A stretch of 64,000 nucleotides of DNA from Pelecanus crispus (GCF_030463565.1 NC_134656.1:2893501-2957500); one strand, 5' to 3'. Numbered from the stretch's first letter, positions 1-13,655 are shown. The notes: generated by a model not told the origin, from the letters alone. Numbers and translations are program-made.

Positions 1-963
1 AGCCCGCTAACACCCAGCTGTTGATACAGTCACTGACAAATACCGTTAATTATTGCCAAGTCAGGAGGGGATTTTCACACCACCCCTCTTGCATCTGCTG
101 TTGTGTAGGTGCCCAGGCGCATCTTTACAGGGGCTGAGTACACGCCACGCAGCTCGTTCCTCAGGGTGCAGCTTGCAGAATCACTTTGCTGAGGGCTGCA
201 GCTGCTGCTGATCTCTCGTCTGGCAGCCGCCTTCTCCCCGCTTGGATGGCTGCGAACTTGGTTGACTTCATCTGATACCCTCTAGGTTTTCTGCCCCGTA
301 ACGGAGCCCTACATCAGGCTTTCACTGGTTTGCAGGAGTTGTTTCGCCACGTCCGTATCCTTTCTGTTGGTCAGGATGCAAGCACAGGCCTTCCCGCAGA
401 GGGTACCATTGCCCACCCGGATGGGACGGGCACCTGACACCGTGACAGACATCAGTGCACCCAGGGCGTGCACTGCCCATCTCCAGGTAGCCAAGTACAC
501 AGCGTAGTCTGAGCAGAGGGAGAGAAGGTGGGAGAAGGTGTTTCTGCACATCCAGAGAGGGGGGCAGAGCAAGAAGGAACTGGTGACACAGGGTAAAGAC
601 ATCCCTGTAGCTGGAGGTACGCTGGTCTTCCTCTGGCCAGCATCACCACGGGCTCTCTGCTGACGAAGGAGCAGCAGAGGTGTAGCTCGTGGGGCTGAAC
701 ACATCTCAGTGCTCCTGTCCAAGTGAAACAGCCGCTGCAGCCCAGCTGCGTGGAGACCGGCAGCGATGGGCTGCACCAACAAGGCTCCTTCTATCCAGGC
801 TGTCCTGGAGCACACTCTCTCCCGTGTCCTGCTGATCACGCCGTGCCATAAACGCAGGAAAACAGGCTCCCCTTGTGCGCACAGGCAGGCTGAGCCAGCA
901 GCTCGCAGGGTGTCTCCTGGAGCCCGCTCCGACGTCGCTGATGCTGGTGTGTCTGTTCCAGCC
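1..963. other. No recognised gene (left flank)
   Basis: I recognise no exon here. A long open frame on the minus strand (1463 to 309, 384 codons) begins at a TTG inside the LTR at 964-1525 and runs into this flank. Its product is of low complexity at one end and resembles no family I know. In human, COL20A1 follows ARFGAP1 in the same orientation, so the gene would be expected on the minus strand to the left. I see no collagen, fibronectin III or von Willebrand A coding sequence in this window. Confidence 0.6.
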
Positions 964-1525
964 TGTCGCGGGTCAGCCCCAGGCAGCAGCTCAGCACCAC
1001 GCAGCCGCTCGCTCACTGCCCCTGCCCCGCTGGGATGGGGGAGAGAATCGGAGGAGTGAGAGTGAGAAACACTCCTGGGGTGAGATAAGAACCGTTTAAT
1101 AACTGAAATAAAGTAAAATAGTAATGATAATAATAACAATATAAGAATGATGATAACAATATCCAAAGCAAGCGATGCACAATGCAATTGCTCACCACCC
1201 GCCAACTGATGCCCAGCCAGTTCCCGAGCGGCGATCGCTGCTCCCTGGCCAACCCCCCCCAGTTTCCATACTGCCCATGACGCCGTATGGTATGGAATGG
1301 CCCTTTGGGCAGTTTGGATCAGCTCTTCTGGCTGTGCCCCCTCCCAGTTTCTTGTGCCCCTGGCAGAGCATGGGAAGCTGAAAAGTCCTTGACTGGCATA
1401 AGCAGTACTGAGCAACAACCAAACCATCAGTGTGTTATCAACATTCTTCTCTACTAAATCCAAAACGCAGCACTATGCCTGCTACTAGGAAGAAAATTAA
1501 CTCTATCCCAGCCAAAACCAGGACA
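964..1525 (-). mobile_element. Endogenous retrovirus LTR, minus strand
   Basis: Read on the minus strand, this 562-bp block begins TGTCCTGG and ends in CGACA, the TG...CA termini of a retroviral LTR. It aligns along its whole length with the plus-strand LTR at 56777-57340. Shared parts include the start, the CCATACCATACGG segment, an ATTAAA polyadenylation signal before the U5 part, and the GC-rich U5-like end. The five bases on each side (CAGCC and GGAGA) do not match, so no target-site duplication remains. I see no gag, pol or env coding sequence next to it. It is either a solo LTR with decayed or rearranged flanks or the end of a deleted provirus. Confidence 0.88.
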
Positions 1526-2034
1526 GGAGAGCTCCCCCAGACCTGCCCATCCCATCACTCCCCCCCATCACAACACGGGCAGCCGGCTCCCACCCTGCCT
1601 GCACGCAGCAGGGCACCGTGTTCGTCCTCAAAGCTGCCGTCCGGCTCTCACCCATCGCTCCCCAGGCCACCCAACCTGCAGAGCCACCACAGACCCCATC
1701 CTTTCTCCTAGCCCACGGCTACTTTGGAGTTTGCCAAACAGCAGCACCCACAGAGAGCTGCTTTCCTGTGTGAGCAGGGCTGCTTTCAACGGTAGAAACA
1801 ACAGCACAGAGCTAAAAGCAGAATGGTCTACGGTTAATGCCACCTCTTTACCAGCATAATGGGTTGAGGGGATTCGCCTGCTGCTCTGGCCAGTCCCAGG
1901 ACCCACTCCTCTCACTGTGGAGGTGCACAAGAGACCAGGGGTTCCCCCTTTGCTTTCTTTGTAGGTCTGGTATCCTTCACTTCAACTAGGGAGAAACTGC
2001 TGCTGGTTTATTCATTGGATATTAAATGCCTTCC

Positions 2035-2100
2035 TAAAAAAGAAAAAAAACCCCAACCAACCAACCAAACAAAAAAACCCCAAAAAACAATAGAAAACAA
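2035..2100. repeat. A/C-rich low-complexity tract with CCAA units
   Basis: The tract consists of A runs broken by CCCC and three consecutive CCAA units near 2054-2066. It is simple-sequence DNA with no coding content. Confidence 0.75.
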
Positions 2101-4861
2101 AAAGGAGAGACTATTTAAAGTGAAGCTCCAAGCCTGAGAGTGAATATTTTGCTGTTATAGCAACAAGGTAAAAGATTTCAGCTCTTGCCAGCTTCTTTCA
2201 TGAAAAACACAGGAGGAAAAAAACCTTATTGCTTCCATAAATAACCTTGTAAAATGTACCCTTTAAATTAGACATTAATGTTTCTACTTAAGCCACAAAA
2301 ACAAGGAAGAGAAGCTACTAAAAATGTTATCTCCCCTTGTCAAGCCCTGAGAGCACTCAGCCAGGGGAGCCGAGGGAGGGCATGGCAGCCGGTGGTGCCC
2401 AGGTCTGCCGAGGATTCTGGAGCCGTGCTTAGGACGCTGCCTGTGGGGATGATGGGTGGCCAGATGGGCTACGATTTCCCATGAGAACGGCCACTGTAAA
2501 ATTACACCTGTTGTAGAGAAGGTGACTCTGGAGTAGTTGTTCTCCCAACAAGGACCAGGGCCAGGCTCATAAAACAAGTCAGCAGGCTTGAGACAAAACT
2601 ATTCCCTCTTCACCAGCGTAAAACTAAATTGTGCAATTTATCACCACTGGATAGTAAGCCTCAAAATCTAAATGGATTTAAAAAAAAAGGGATGAGGTAA
2701 ATTCATGCAGGACAGGTCTTGGGATTGAACATGGTAACCAGATGTGTACTTCTGTCTTCATTGCTGGAAGCTGCACACATACGTTAGCGGGGAGGTTACT
2801 CACCGTTTCTCGTCCTCTTTCCCCGACATCTGCTACTGGTCCGCACCAGAGCAACGATCCAGGCCGGGAGGAACTTCTGCTCTCCTCAGCCCAGCACTCT
2901 GAATGTCACAGCCTTGAGTTTCTACACTGGCATTTAGGGGGAAAATTATCTCCTCAGTTCAGGAGAAAAGGGATGTTAAACTGAAACCAGGCGGGCCCCG
3001 TGCTCACAGCACCGAGCTCTTGCTCAACCTCAGGAGTGTCCTTGCAGTTTTGACACCTTTCCCCCAAAGCACTTTGCATCCCTGAAGGGAATACACACCA
3101 AGCAATGGATCCTCCATCCTGGAGGTGACAGCATGGCAGGGCTGACATCTCCCTAGGTATGTCTTCCCTGCTCCCCATACACGCAGGGATTAATTAGAGT
3201 TAATTAGCTATCAGCTAGGTCTACAGATGAAAGGCGCTATTCATAGCATGGCTCTGGAGTCCCAGGCTACAATGCATATGTGTACAGCACTGCACAGTCA
3301 CTTCATCTAGGTTTCCTCTCCAGAGGAACTGTAATGTCTGGATTTTTTCCTATTTCAATAGATTAGTGAGTTGTTTGACTCATTAAGTGTTCAGAAAAGA
3401 TAGAGGCACCCCTGGGTACAGCCAGTTCTCTTGGTTTTCAGCTCCCAACATTGTTACAACATCAAGTAGGAGGTTTAGCATTCAATTATTTCTTTTTAAG
3501 TTTTTTTTTTTTTCTTTTTCCCAAGCATGGTTGAGGAAAAGGCAGGAGGGAATTAGAGGAGTTTGGTTTTAAATTATAAATGCACAAGTTTTCAAAAAAT
3601 AAAAAGCTATTTGTAAATCATTCCTTTTCTGCAGCAGCAAGTCAGAAGCGAGCACAGAGGACACCGCGAGCTGTCACAATCAGCCCTGTCAACGACTGCA
3701 ATGTTTGCCTTAGTCCTTTGCCTAAATTTTGTCCTCCACATGGCAGCCCAGGCTCTGCATTTCAAGCAGGCAAGCAAAGAGCTGCAGAGATCTCCCATGC
3801 AGGGCAGGAGAGCCTGGCAGCAGACTGGGATTCAGATTTTTTTTTTTCCTGCTCCGAGCTGGCACATACAATGCCAGCAGTCTGCAGCTGGCAATCAGCC
3901 ATCGCTTCTCACCCCACACACTGATTTTGATTCAGCTTAGGGGAAGGGGAAAGAAAAAAAAAAAAAAAAAAAAGAGTTCACAGCCAACATCAACACAATA
4001 AAATCCCTGATTTTGCAGGGCCTGTGTTTCCTCTGAGTGAGAAAGACTGCTCCGCGGCAGCTGACAGCGAGCTGTTCTTGCCGGAGCCGATTTTCCCCGG
4101 GGGTAAAACTTCTTGTCCCCAGCAAGGTGTGTTCACCTGGGCTGGGGCCCTGCCAGCTGGGCTGGGCAGCAGAGCGCACAGCATTGTTTGGGAGCCAGGC
4201 TCTCCCTGCTGCCTTCAGAAAAGAAGTTTATATTTGGCTGCAAAGCTCCCGATCCAGCCCTGGAGCTATTTGCTGCTTAACTCGTTGATGTCAGTGCCAC
4301 AACAAATTCTGGAGGCCACCTCACAGCAAACGCCTCAATGGAAAAACACTTAAAATAGCAGATCAGCAATACTGGGACCATCCTGCATGGAGATCTCTCA
4401 TCCACCAGCACCAGGGCAATGGTCTTGTAGCCATTAAAGCCAGCCTTGAGGTTGCTGTGCACCGGGGAAGTGTGTCGCACCATGGAGACTCCTTCGTTTC
4501 TGTGTTGGAAGCTGATAATGAGACTGGACAGCAGCGTTCTTAGAGCTTCAGAAGTTGGGAAGATTTATTACCTTGTACTGGCAGAAAATGAGCACATTAT
4601 TCAGCAATTCCTCATTAGCCAGTTATAAATCTAAGCTGGAGCTCTCATGTCATTGAGTGACCTTCGTTTTGTTCCAGAAAATAAATTTGGACGTTAGAGC
4701 AATATATATTGCTTCTTCCCACAGAAAAGAAGGACTGCTAACCCCAAGCAATCAAAATAATCTGGCTGGCTTCAAAGCAGCAAATATGGGGATCTTTGTT
4801 TCCCTTAAAATACAGCTCAGTCATGGTTCTCCAAAACTACAAAGAACAGAACTTTAACTTG

Positions 4862-4946
4862 CAAAAAAAAAACCCCAAAAAAACCAAAACCAAAAACAGC
4901 CCCAAAACAAACCCACCCAAAACCACCCAACCCAACCCCAAAACCC
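4862..4946 (-). repeat. A/C-rich tract with a G-quadruplex motif on the minus strand
   Basis: On the plus strand this is a run of A and C blocks. At 4925-4946 four C runs (CCC, CCC, CCCC, CCC) are separated by 2-4 bases. The minus strand therefore carries four G runs of at least three with loops of 2-4 bases, which meets the standard G-quadruplex pattern and resembles telomeric G/T spacing. Confidence 0.7.
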
Positions 4947-7900
4947 TGAAAAATGAAATTCTCCCACAATTGCATTGCTTCAGGACCTGCAGCTTTAATG
5001 AAAACACCACCCAATACCTACCTTCATAATGAACTAATAAAAGTTTTCACTGGAAAAAACCCCAAAGAACAACAACAAAAGAAACACTCTTATGCAACAA
5101 GACATGGAACCCGCGTCATCTTCACTTCCCCATTCCTCAACAGCTATTAGAAGAAACATTAAAAACTTTCCAATAGCCCTTAACTTCCAGCCTCCCATAG
5201 CAGTGCTCAGGTGTGAGACTTCGAAGCAGGCCAGATGAGTTTGATTCCCTCCATCCACCCCAAGGGTGAGGCTCTTCAATGTGTTTTTTTAAGATCAAAG
5301 TCAGGAATTGCAGACCACGCTGATGGGGACACGGAGACGGGGGTCTGCACCTCTGCTGCTCCAGCTCCACAGAAGCCTCCCAGGGAGGAGCAGCCGGCAG
5401 AGCTGCGGTCACACCTCTCCAGCGCGGTCTGGAAACGCTCAGCTGGGTCAGGGCCATGTCAGATGCTGCACAGGGCATGCACTGGCCCATCCTGGACCCA
5501 CATTTCTCCCAGAGAAGAAGCCTTCAAGCTTCAGAGGTGGGAAAGACTCCAGTTTCATGCTGTAATGTGAACGTGCTAATTACGTTACAATCGGCCTTCA
5601 CTGAACACAGCCAAAGGAAGGGCTCCTGGCGGGGTAAGTGCAATCCTATCACGATCCATTGAAGAGAGCCCTTGGGATTGCTGTGCCACGCCTGTATCGG
5701 GAGCGACGGATGGAGCCCTGTCCCGGCTCCGTGCCATGAGTCCGCTGCTTCCCCGTCGCAAAGAAGGGGCCGTTACACTGGTTTAAAAGCAAAGGACCGG
5801 GATAACAGGGGTTAACGTAACAGCCTGGAACCTGGTATTTGTTACAGCCTGAGCTTTAAACTGCCTCCATCCAGCCTGGTGCGCTCAGCCAGAGAGAAGG
5901 GAGGGCCAAAATCCTAAGGTAGCAAGTAAAAAAAAAAAAAGGAGTACGTGTGTGTGGTTGGGGGAGAGGAATTCACTTCGTGTAGGCTTAACGCGGCGTG
6001 AAAGTCAAAGGCAGAGGACAGGATGGGGCTGCGGATAAGCAGACACACGAGCAGGAACACACTTCGAACCCTGCACCCGGCTGTTCCAACCCGATTTAAA
6101 GTAGGCTCCCTCGCCAGCTATGCACAGTAGCACAATCCCCTCTAGAGGAAGGAGGGAGAAGCGAGGCTCTTCACCGGCAGCGTCCCTCTGAGCACAAGCT
6201 CCGAAAGTCACATCTTCCATGTGAGCTGGCACGTTGCCCCCGTCCTTCGTCACAACGGTGCAAGAGAGGGTTTGCACCGGGACTGGCCCAGAGGAGCTTC
6301 AGCCCAAGGAGCGCGCCCTGCAGAGCCTGGCTCGCGTTAAGACTACACAAGCAAATGGACAACAGCCCAAGGAAGATTTACCGCAATGGAGCTGGTGCCA
6401 TGCAGCGACTACTCACAGCACGAGTGTTTCCCACTGGCACCGATATTCAGGCATAATTCATCTGAACACATCAGCTTCAGTTTTCTTGTCGCACCTCCCG
6501 TTCCACTGGCAGCGATGGCCAAGCACGGCTGAGCCGTTTCACCTCCGACGCCTCGCGAGTTCTGGAAAGAGATGGGCCATGAACGGAGGAGGGCGGGTGA
6601 GCCTCTGGACTGCACCACCGGCAGAGCCCACAGCGTGCATGGCCTTTTACAGGTGAAAAAAAGGCTGTAACAACCATCACAGAGAGGGCAGGCAGTTAAC
6701 AGACGTGGAGATGGGTAAGTCTACGCTGCAGAGGTCTAACTTAACTAGCTTGGATATCACTAGCAGCCTAGGCTACACGAGAAGTATTAATTCCACTTCT
6801 TTGATATGCTTTGTACTCCCTACCAAGTTGTGTGACCAGCTTAGAGACACAGCTTGGTGCGGGCAAGTTGAGAGACTCACGAGTGGTTTTAAATTCGGAC
6901 TCTCTCTAGTCTTCCCTGTACTAACACTGAGGAGCCCAAGCTGAGTGGTTAAGCCCTGTCTAGCTAGACTGAATTTGCAGTTCAAGTCCAGTGTATTGCA
7001 CTGAGATACACCCCAAAAGTGGCAGCCGATGAGCTGGACTCAACAGGAAATTTGCGAACACAAGAGTTAAAATAGCAATTCACTCTTGAACTGCAATGAG
7101 CTTCCATGCAGTAACACCACACAGGAAGGTTTCTGTAAAGAAGAAAATTCCTAGTTTGACCTCGATCACAACAGCCTTTGTATAGTCGGGCACATCAATT
7201 TACGTATATTAACCATCCACGTCAGCAGAGTAGGAAAAAAATGTATATACAAGTGGGGTTTGCCCTAGGTAGTCCAACACTGCTATATTTAAGGCAGCTT
7301 GAGCAATCCAGTGAAGAACTGCTGATATTAAGCAGTAGCACTCTAATCAGAAGTGGGGAAAATTTTTTTCATAAAGACACACTCCAGCCTTTCTGTGTTT
7401 CCTGGCAGAAGCTGATTTATCTATTGTAAAATGCAACAGCCTCAGCAAAGCTGAGCGGCCTCGCAGAGGGAGCACACTTTGGCAGAGCTTAAAGGGAAAG
7501 ACAAAAACCAGTTTACAAACTGAAGGGCTGATAGCACTGGATTTTCCTGCTTGGGCAGCGACCGCAGTCTTGGTGAGGTACAACACAACTGTATTCTTGG
7601 CAGTCCCTGCAAGCAGCCCTGCCAGAGAGACGCGGTCTCTGCTACTTTTGCTCAGCAACGGGAAGTACAAGTCAGCTTCTCCTAGGAGGTCTTTTCAGTA
7701 TTTATTTCATCTCTTCCCTTTTTAGCCAGTTTAAATATCGCCATTGTGGCAGCGTTGGGGAAATTCAGAGCTCGGCAGAGCATTGTTTGAGGACTGAAAA
7801 ACACGGTGGAGTTTCATCTCACCTAAACCAAACATCAGCGACTTGCTCAGAAGAGGAGGCGAACCTTTCTTTTCCCGCGTTACTGATGAGATGCAGCTTC

Positions 7901-8381
7901 TTGCTGCCAGAGCACCAACAGCTGGAGCCAAGACAGGCAACGCGTCTCGACCTCCTTGCGAATTAGTGACTGAACGGATGATGAATGACCGTGCTGCGGT
8001 CATCCTTCATCAGAGCTTTGGGTTTTACAGCTTCCCAACAGGACAACCCAGCTCCACTTCGCTTTCCTTACAGGACTTTCAGTTTTCATCCCATGGCCGC
8101 ATCCTGCAAACCTTTGTCAAAGCAGCGGAGCGGGGAACAGCCTTCACCCTGTCCTGCTGTTTTGGGCTGGGGTACCCGTGTACTGGCCTAAGCCTGCGGA
8201 GTTCAGGGAAGGTAACGGGTGGTCAGCTGGCTCCTGAGAGGGCCAAAAGCGCGTTGCAAAAGGAAGAGCGCCTGTCGAAGAGCTTACTGGAACAGGAACA
8301 GTGAGTGAGAAGGGAAACCAGGACACATCCCCGCCGCCTGCTCTCGGACACCTCAGAGAGCACAAATGTTTGGTTCCTTAA

Positions 8382-8583
8382 AATCATAGAATCACGGAAT
8401 GCTTTGGGTGGGAAGGGACCTTTAGAGCTCACCCAGCCCAGCCCCTGCAGTGCCAGGGACAGCTTTAACCAGAGCAGGGTGCTCAGAGCCCCGTCCAACC
8501 TGGCCTGGGATGTTCCCAGGGATGGGGCACCCACCGCCTCTCTGGGCAACCCCTTCCAGAGCTTCACCACCCTCAGTGAGCTG
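8382..8583 (-). mobile_element. CR1 LINE 3' fragment
   Basis: The left end carries AATCATAGAATCACGGAAT, the complement of the short ATTCTATG-type repeat that ends bird CR1 elements, so the element lies on the minus strand. The body has the usual CR1 3'-UTR blocks, including the GGGATGGGGCACCCACC and CTCTGGGCAACC segments. It is 5'-truncated at about 200 bp, as most CR1 copies are. Its sequence differs from the two CR1 copies at 55.4 and 60.4 kb, suggesting a different subfamily. Confidence 0.9.
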
Positions 8584-9899
8584 TGAACCTCAGGAAACAC
8601 AGGCAGTCATCTTCTGAGACTGCACCTGCTATGAAAGCACACAAAACCAGCTACGTAACGGTAAACCAGCTTCAACTGAACTTGCTTATGTTACTGGGAT
8701 CAGAGCACAAGGACGACAGCCATGAAGGGGCAAAGAAACACTTACCCAGCGGAAGTGAGTTGGACATCGCGACTGTAGTAGCGATCTGTTCTCCCTCAAG
8801 TCAATGACACTTGTATTTTCGGGTCTACAGACTCCACTTTTTCTATCAGCTTTTGCTGATTGTGCTAATCTTGAAATTCAGAATAGGCATTATTGCTTTC
8901 CCTGGCATTTTGTACATTTCTAGGTCATTGGCCTCCATATGCTGTCAGAACACAGGGCCAAAAACCTCCCTCCAGAACCAACATATCCTGTTTACTTGAA
9001 GTAATCCCAGCTGAAAACTTGGCATCCAACACACAGAGCAGCCCTTAATGCAGGACGGCAAGAATGGACACAGCCTATCAGTGGAATAACACCAGTGCCG
9101 TTACCCAACCCAAACATCCACTTTTTTTGTGTGTAAAAATCAATATATTTACTTCTACGAGGCAAGTAGGATTCGGTAATGCTAACCAAGAACATAATAA
9201 AAGATATTTTAAATTTACATAAAGCTCAGTGCAGTCAGGAGTCATCTGGAGTACACACGTGGCTGTTTGGCTAACGAAGGAATCTGGAACTTGACCGTGA
9301 AGCATCACCACCAGCTGGAGGATTCATCAGAGGATTCTCGCTTTTTGGAAAGAAAAACTGCTTAAAAGTTACCTTTTCTGCTGTTGTGCCTTTGTAGACA
9401 AGCTAATAAAAATCTCAGAGTACATAAATCTACTTGCAACCACTTTAATTTCTGTTTTATAGTTCTCTTTAAATAAAGGAAGAAAACACTGTTGTCTTAA
9501 AACTGTTCCTAATTCAAATAGACCTTAAATTAGCATTTAAAGTTAGACTATGAAACTCCCATGAAATATAAAGAGGAAACACCTGGGTTTGGCTCTGCCA
9601 TCAACACTGTCAGCTTCCCTTTCTCCCTCGTTACTGGCAGTGAAGAATATGCATGACGGCAGCGCAGCAGGACATACATCATGCTGTTCGTGTCAGATAC
9701 TCTCCTCCAACAAGACAATTTCATATTCACACTGTAACAATACTTTCCTACTTTCTTAATTACGAAGCATTTCGAGTTTACTCTGTGATGCTAACCGTAC
9801 TAACAAGTAACTTATGGCATTCAGAGGCCACGTAAGCTATACTGATGCACATGGGTTGAAAATTAACTGAAGTCTCCTGAAAAAGGGCTAAACACCATT
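8584..9899. other. Intergenic sequence, no gene recognised
   Basis: This AT-rich stretch between the CR1 fragment and the likely ARFGAP1 3' end has no open frame of recognisable origin. Confidence 0.5.
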
Positions 9900-9918
9900 C
9901 TGCTCCGTATCTCTTTGC

Positions 9919-9924
9919 TTTATT
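9919..9924 (-). terminator. Candidate distal poly(A) signal AATAAA
   Basis: TTTATT on the plus strand reads AATAAA on the minus strand. It is the first canonical hexamer I found downstream of the ARFGAP1 stop codon, 4.2 kb away. There is no transcript evidence that it is used. Confidence 0.3.
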
Positions 9925-12900
9925 ATAATGCTCTTTAAAAGATGACACTGCAGTTCAAGTCCGGTACCACTCTACAGAACAATGAATAGGGTTCACCGAA
10001 ATTGCCATTCCTGTGAACTTCACAAAAAACACATCAGGAAAATTAAAGATACAGTACTCCATACTGACCAAGATTCTGCTGGCATGAAAATGAAAGAGGG
10101 CTCTACAACTAGAGGTCACTAAGACATTACAATCAAACTCTAATAATGGACATCGAAATGTTTCTTGATTTCCATTTAAATCACTGATTGCTCAAGCTTT
10201 TAATAGGGTTACTGAAATCTCATGTTGCCGAAGTAAGGTGAGAACTGAAATACCTTGGTAGACTGCTATTCTCCAAGAGGACCACTGTATCTTTAAATGT
10301 ATCCTGGATTAAACAACAAAGGTTTTACCTACACTTGTTAAATTATTGCACAGATCATTACACTGATAAATACATTATGAGCCCATGGAATGTTGCACAG
10401 TCTGGCCTGGAAAATAAAAGTAGCAGCGTTATCCTTGAGGTCTCAACTATGAGGGAGAGCTGGCCAAGCACTTCTTGAAATCAGTATTAAGAGGTTTCAA
10501 GACACAAATGAAACATTTTAAAATAATCCCTAACTCCTAGGATTAGGTTCCTGGTTCAGGAACATTCTCGAAGACTTTCACTCTTTTGCAAGTGGCACTT
10601 AGTTTGAATGTCTTAAACTTCTGCTTCTTTCAGACTACCTGTAGGAATCCAGCTGCTCTGTATTTTCCAAAGTTGAAGCCATACAAAGGAATAAACCAGT
10701 TTGAAACATTAGGAAATTTAAACCAAACATTGCAATGTCCAATTGTTGCAGTAGTCATGTCACCTTCTGCGCTCTCTCCTGCCAATTTGCTTGTACAACC
10801 TAAAATTGTTAATACAGGGTGTGGGATTGAAAGGAAAGCGGAGCCCTCTTCATCCACCAAAGAGGTGAAGCACACAGCGACACCAAAGCCTTGCCAGTCC
10901 ACACACTCGCTCAGATTCAGCGGCCGTGTCTTCACTTAGATAGGCGGCCTCCGCTCCAGCAGGCTGCACTCGGTGCCTCTCTTTACAGCGCTCACGATCA
11001 GGCCAAAAAAAGAGGATTTGGGGAAAGAAGGGGGGGATTAAAAAAGAAAAGTCTAATTCATAAACACTCGCTCCACACATGCGCCTTGATGGCATGCATT
11101 CCACCAAACTGCAGAAACTTCCCAGCCATCTACGCTAAAAAAAGTACAATCCAATAAAACAGAGGCTTTGCAAAAGAAAATGCCCTCATTTCATCTTCTC
11201 CTCTGGAAGACATGGTAAAACGTTCAGATTCAGACAAGTCATAAAAAAATACCGATTTTCCTGGCAAACTGAGACCAGCTGGTACACTAGTTTTGTGGCT
11301 GCAGTTATACTTTCTGCCATTCTATTGGTTTTTAGTATCTTCCATTAACATCTTTCTGGGAGTTGTAGCATTTTTGCAGTGCTGTAGAGAGGCAACAAAA
11401 GAGAGACGGCAACCGTTCCATCACTATGTCCTCAAGTGGAAGAAAAATCATTACCCAAAGCTTCAGCCTGAGTAGGGCTCTGGCTGTTTAGTTTAATTTA
11501 GGAGATTCAAGAGATACAAAAATAAAACCAGAAGAACAAACAAACGGCTCACGCCAATCGTAGCTGCAAGTGATATATAAATAAACCAGTTTTCTTCTAG
11601 GCAAACCACACAGCTGAGGAGAACGTACGCATACACATCACAATACCGTTGATTGAATGGACTGAAATAAAGCTTATCCTGCTACGAGCTATTTCAGGAG
11701 GTTTATGAAAGAGAAACTGTAATAAATTTGTACACAGGAAGCTGAATCAGCTTCACATCGATCCAGACAGACACCAGCAGTCAGACAGTGCAACCCATCG
11801 GATGCGTTTTGCCATCACCGCTACTGCAACACTTGACAAAGACCAACCGTTAGTCAAGGACTGGGCAGTGCCACTTCACGCACGTTACACAGCACCGCCT
11901 TCAACGTACATGCATTACAGTTTCGTACCGGGCAGCGGACAAATGACGAGTAGGCAACAGAGGTGTATGCATAAAAATACAACGTTACATTTGACATGCA
12001 ATTAAGCTATGACGAAGGTATATTTGGAACTGGAGAAAAAGCAGAACAAAATCCTCGTTTTACAGTCAGGCTGTAAACTTCTGCCAATGGTACCACAAGC
12101 AGCATTGTAAACCGAGATCTCTGGTGCCTTCGGCACTTCCAAAGAGTCAGCGTGTCAGCGAGAACGCCTCGGGCGCCTCACATGGCTCAGCCTAGAGTAG
12201 CGCTTGGGTCGTGAGCAGCGCCGGGTCCTGCTGCACGAGCTTCAGAGACCACGCTGTCAGGAGAAGCAAGGGGGAAAAAAAAAAAAGAAATCCCAACTCT
12301 TGCAGGACAGGGCTAGAGAAGACTAGAAAAATACTTTGTTCACCATCTGAAAGATCCTACTAATAGAAATACAGAATCAGGCTATAAATACAGCTACTTC
12401 TACTTAGACTTAAGCCTTTAAAATCTGCTACTTTTGAGGTGATTCATGATTTTCCTTCCTTTTCTAACCTCTCGACATTACTATAAGCTCAAAAACCTCT
12501 GTGAAGAGAAGAAGAAATGAAGCATTTAAGGTAACTTTGACAACTTAGGTTGATTGTTTGCTTGAACAAATTAACTAATTTTAAAAAGAAAAGGCCTTTT
12601 TAGGTATGTATTAAGATTCACAGGGTCCACAGTAAAGAACTCCATGCTGTTAGTAAAGTGGACTACGCAACGACATTATGATTTGAAGTTTTCAAGTGAG
12701 CTGATTGTTTTCGGGCTGAGTGTACATTTACAACCCACCCCCCCAAAATAAAATGGGATACATAGGACACCTTCCCTGTTAAAGTTGCAGTTCTTCTGTA
12801 AAACTTATGGTTTGTGTCATGCAAAGCAATTTGTTGGGTCAAAAAACTGACACATAACTGAATCTTCTATCCCATTCCTTAATGCTGGCAAGGAGTTTCT

Positions 12901-13655
12901 AAAGTTTCTGAAGTAGTGTTTCTTTAACAAGATCCAGGAACAAAATGCAGAGAAATACATGATAAAGAGATACAGTTTAGCATATTAGAGATTAATTTGG
13001 AAAACATCTGGTTAATTTAAATTTTACTATTAAATCCAGACATCTACTCATCTTGAAAGGGGCTTGCTGCCAGCCTCTCTCCTCAATGTTGTCATATTTT
13101 CCACCCATTTTTTCATACTGGAATCTTTTTTATAAATTTGTTTCACTGCCAAGTTGCCAAACAGATGTCCAAAAGGCCATAAGCAGCAGAAAGATTTCAT
13201 TCTTATCAGAACAGATAAAGTAGATGGATAGAAGGAAGAAAGACAGAAAAAAAAAAAGACCATCTAAAATACTCAAATTGGGGGAAGGGCATAAGTAAGG
13301 AAGGAGAACACCACAGCTTTGCATTTTATCTGTGTAGGAGAGCTGCACTGTGCAAACTCTTAACGCGTTGAGCAAGAAGGGCAAGTAGAGCCATTGTGGA
13401 TACCCCTGATAGCTCAGGTCAAAACTACGAGTTTATACAAATAATTATCTAGCTCTAGATTCCTTATTAATTCTAAGGGGATAAAATAAGTTTTAAAAGA
13501 CTGACCCCCTGCCCCCCCCCCCCCAATCTCATAAAGTTTAAAAACAAAGCTCCAATAAAAAGTATCTTAAAGACCATCTTGAATTGCCAGACTTAATACG
13601 GTCAGAGCAATCCATAAGGCATTTGAACTAGATCTATTCAACTGCAGTTTGCTTA

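Larger units (their letters stand above)
1526..8381. other. Intergenic sequence, no gene recognised
   Basis: Open frames here are short, overlap on both strands and resemble no protein family I know. The stretch has several A-rich or A/C-rich tracts and T runs near 3498, 3838 and 3954. It is most simply read as the spacer downstream of ARFGAP1. Unrecognised untranslated or non-coding exons cannot be excluded. Confidence 0.5.

Noticed and set aside
5799-5816. Sequence resembling the I-SceI homing endonuclease site (GGGATAACAGGG core)
   Set aside because: Only the 12-base core matches and the ends differ. There is no homing-endonuclease gene or group I intron context in a nuclear bird genome, so chance is the simplest explanation.
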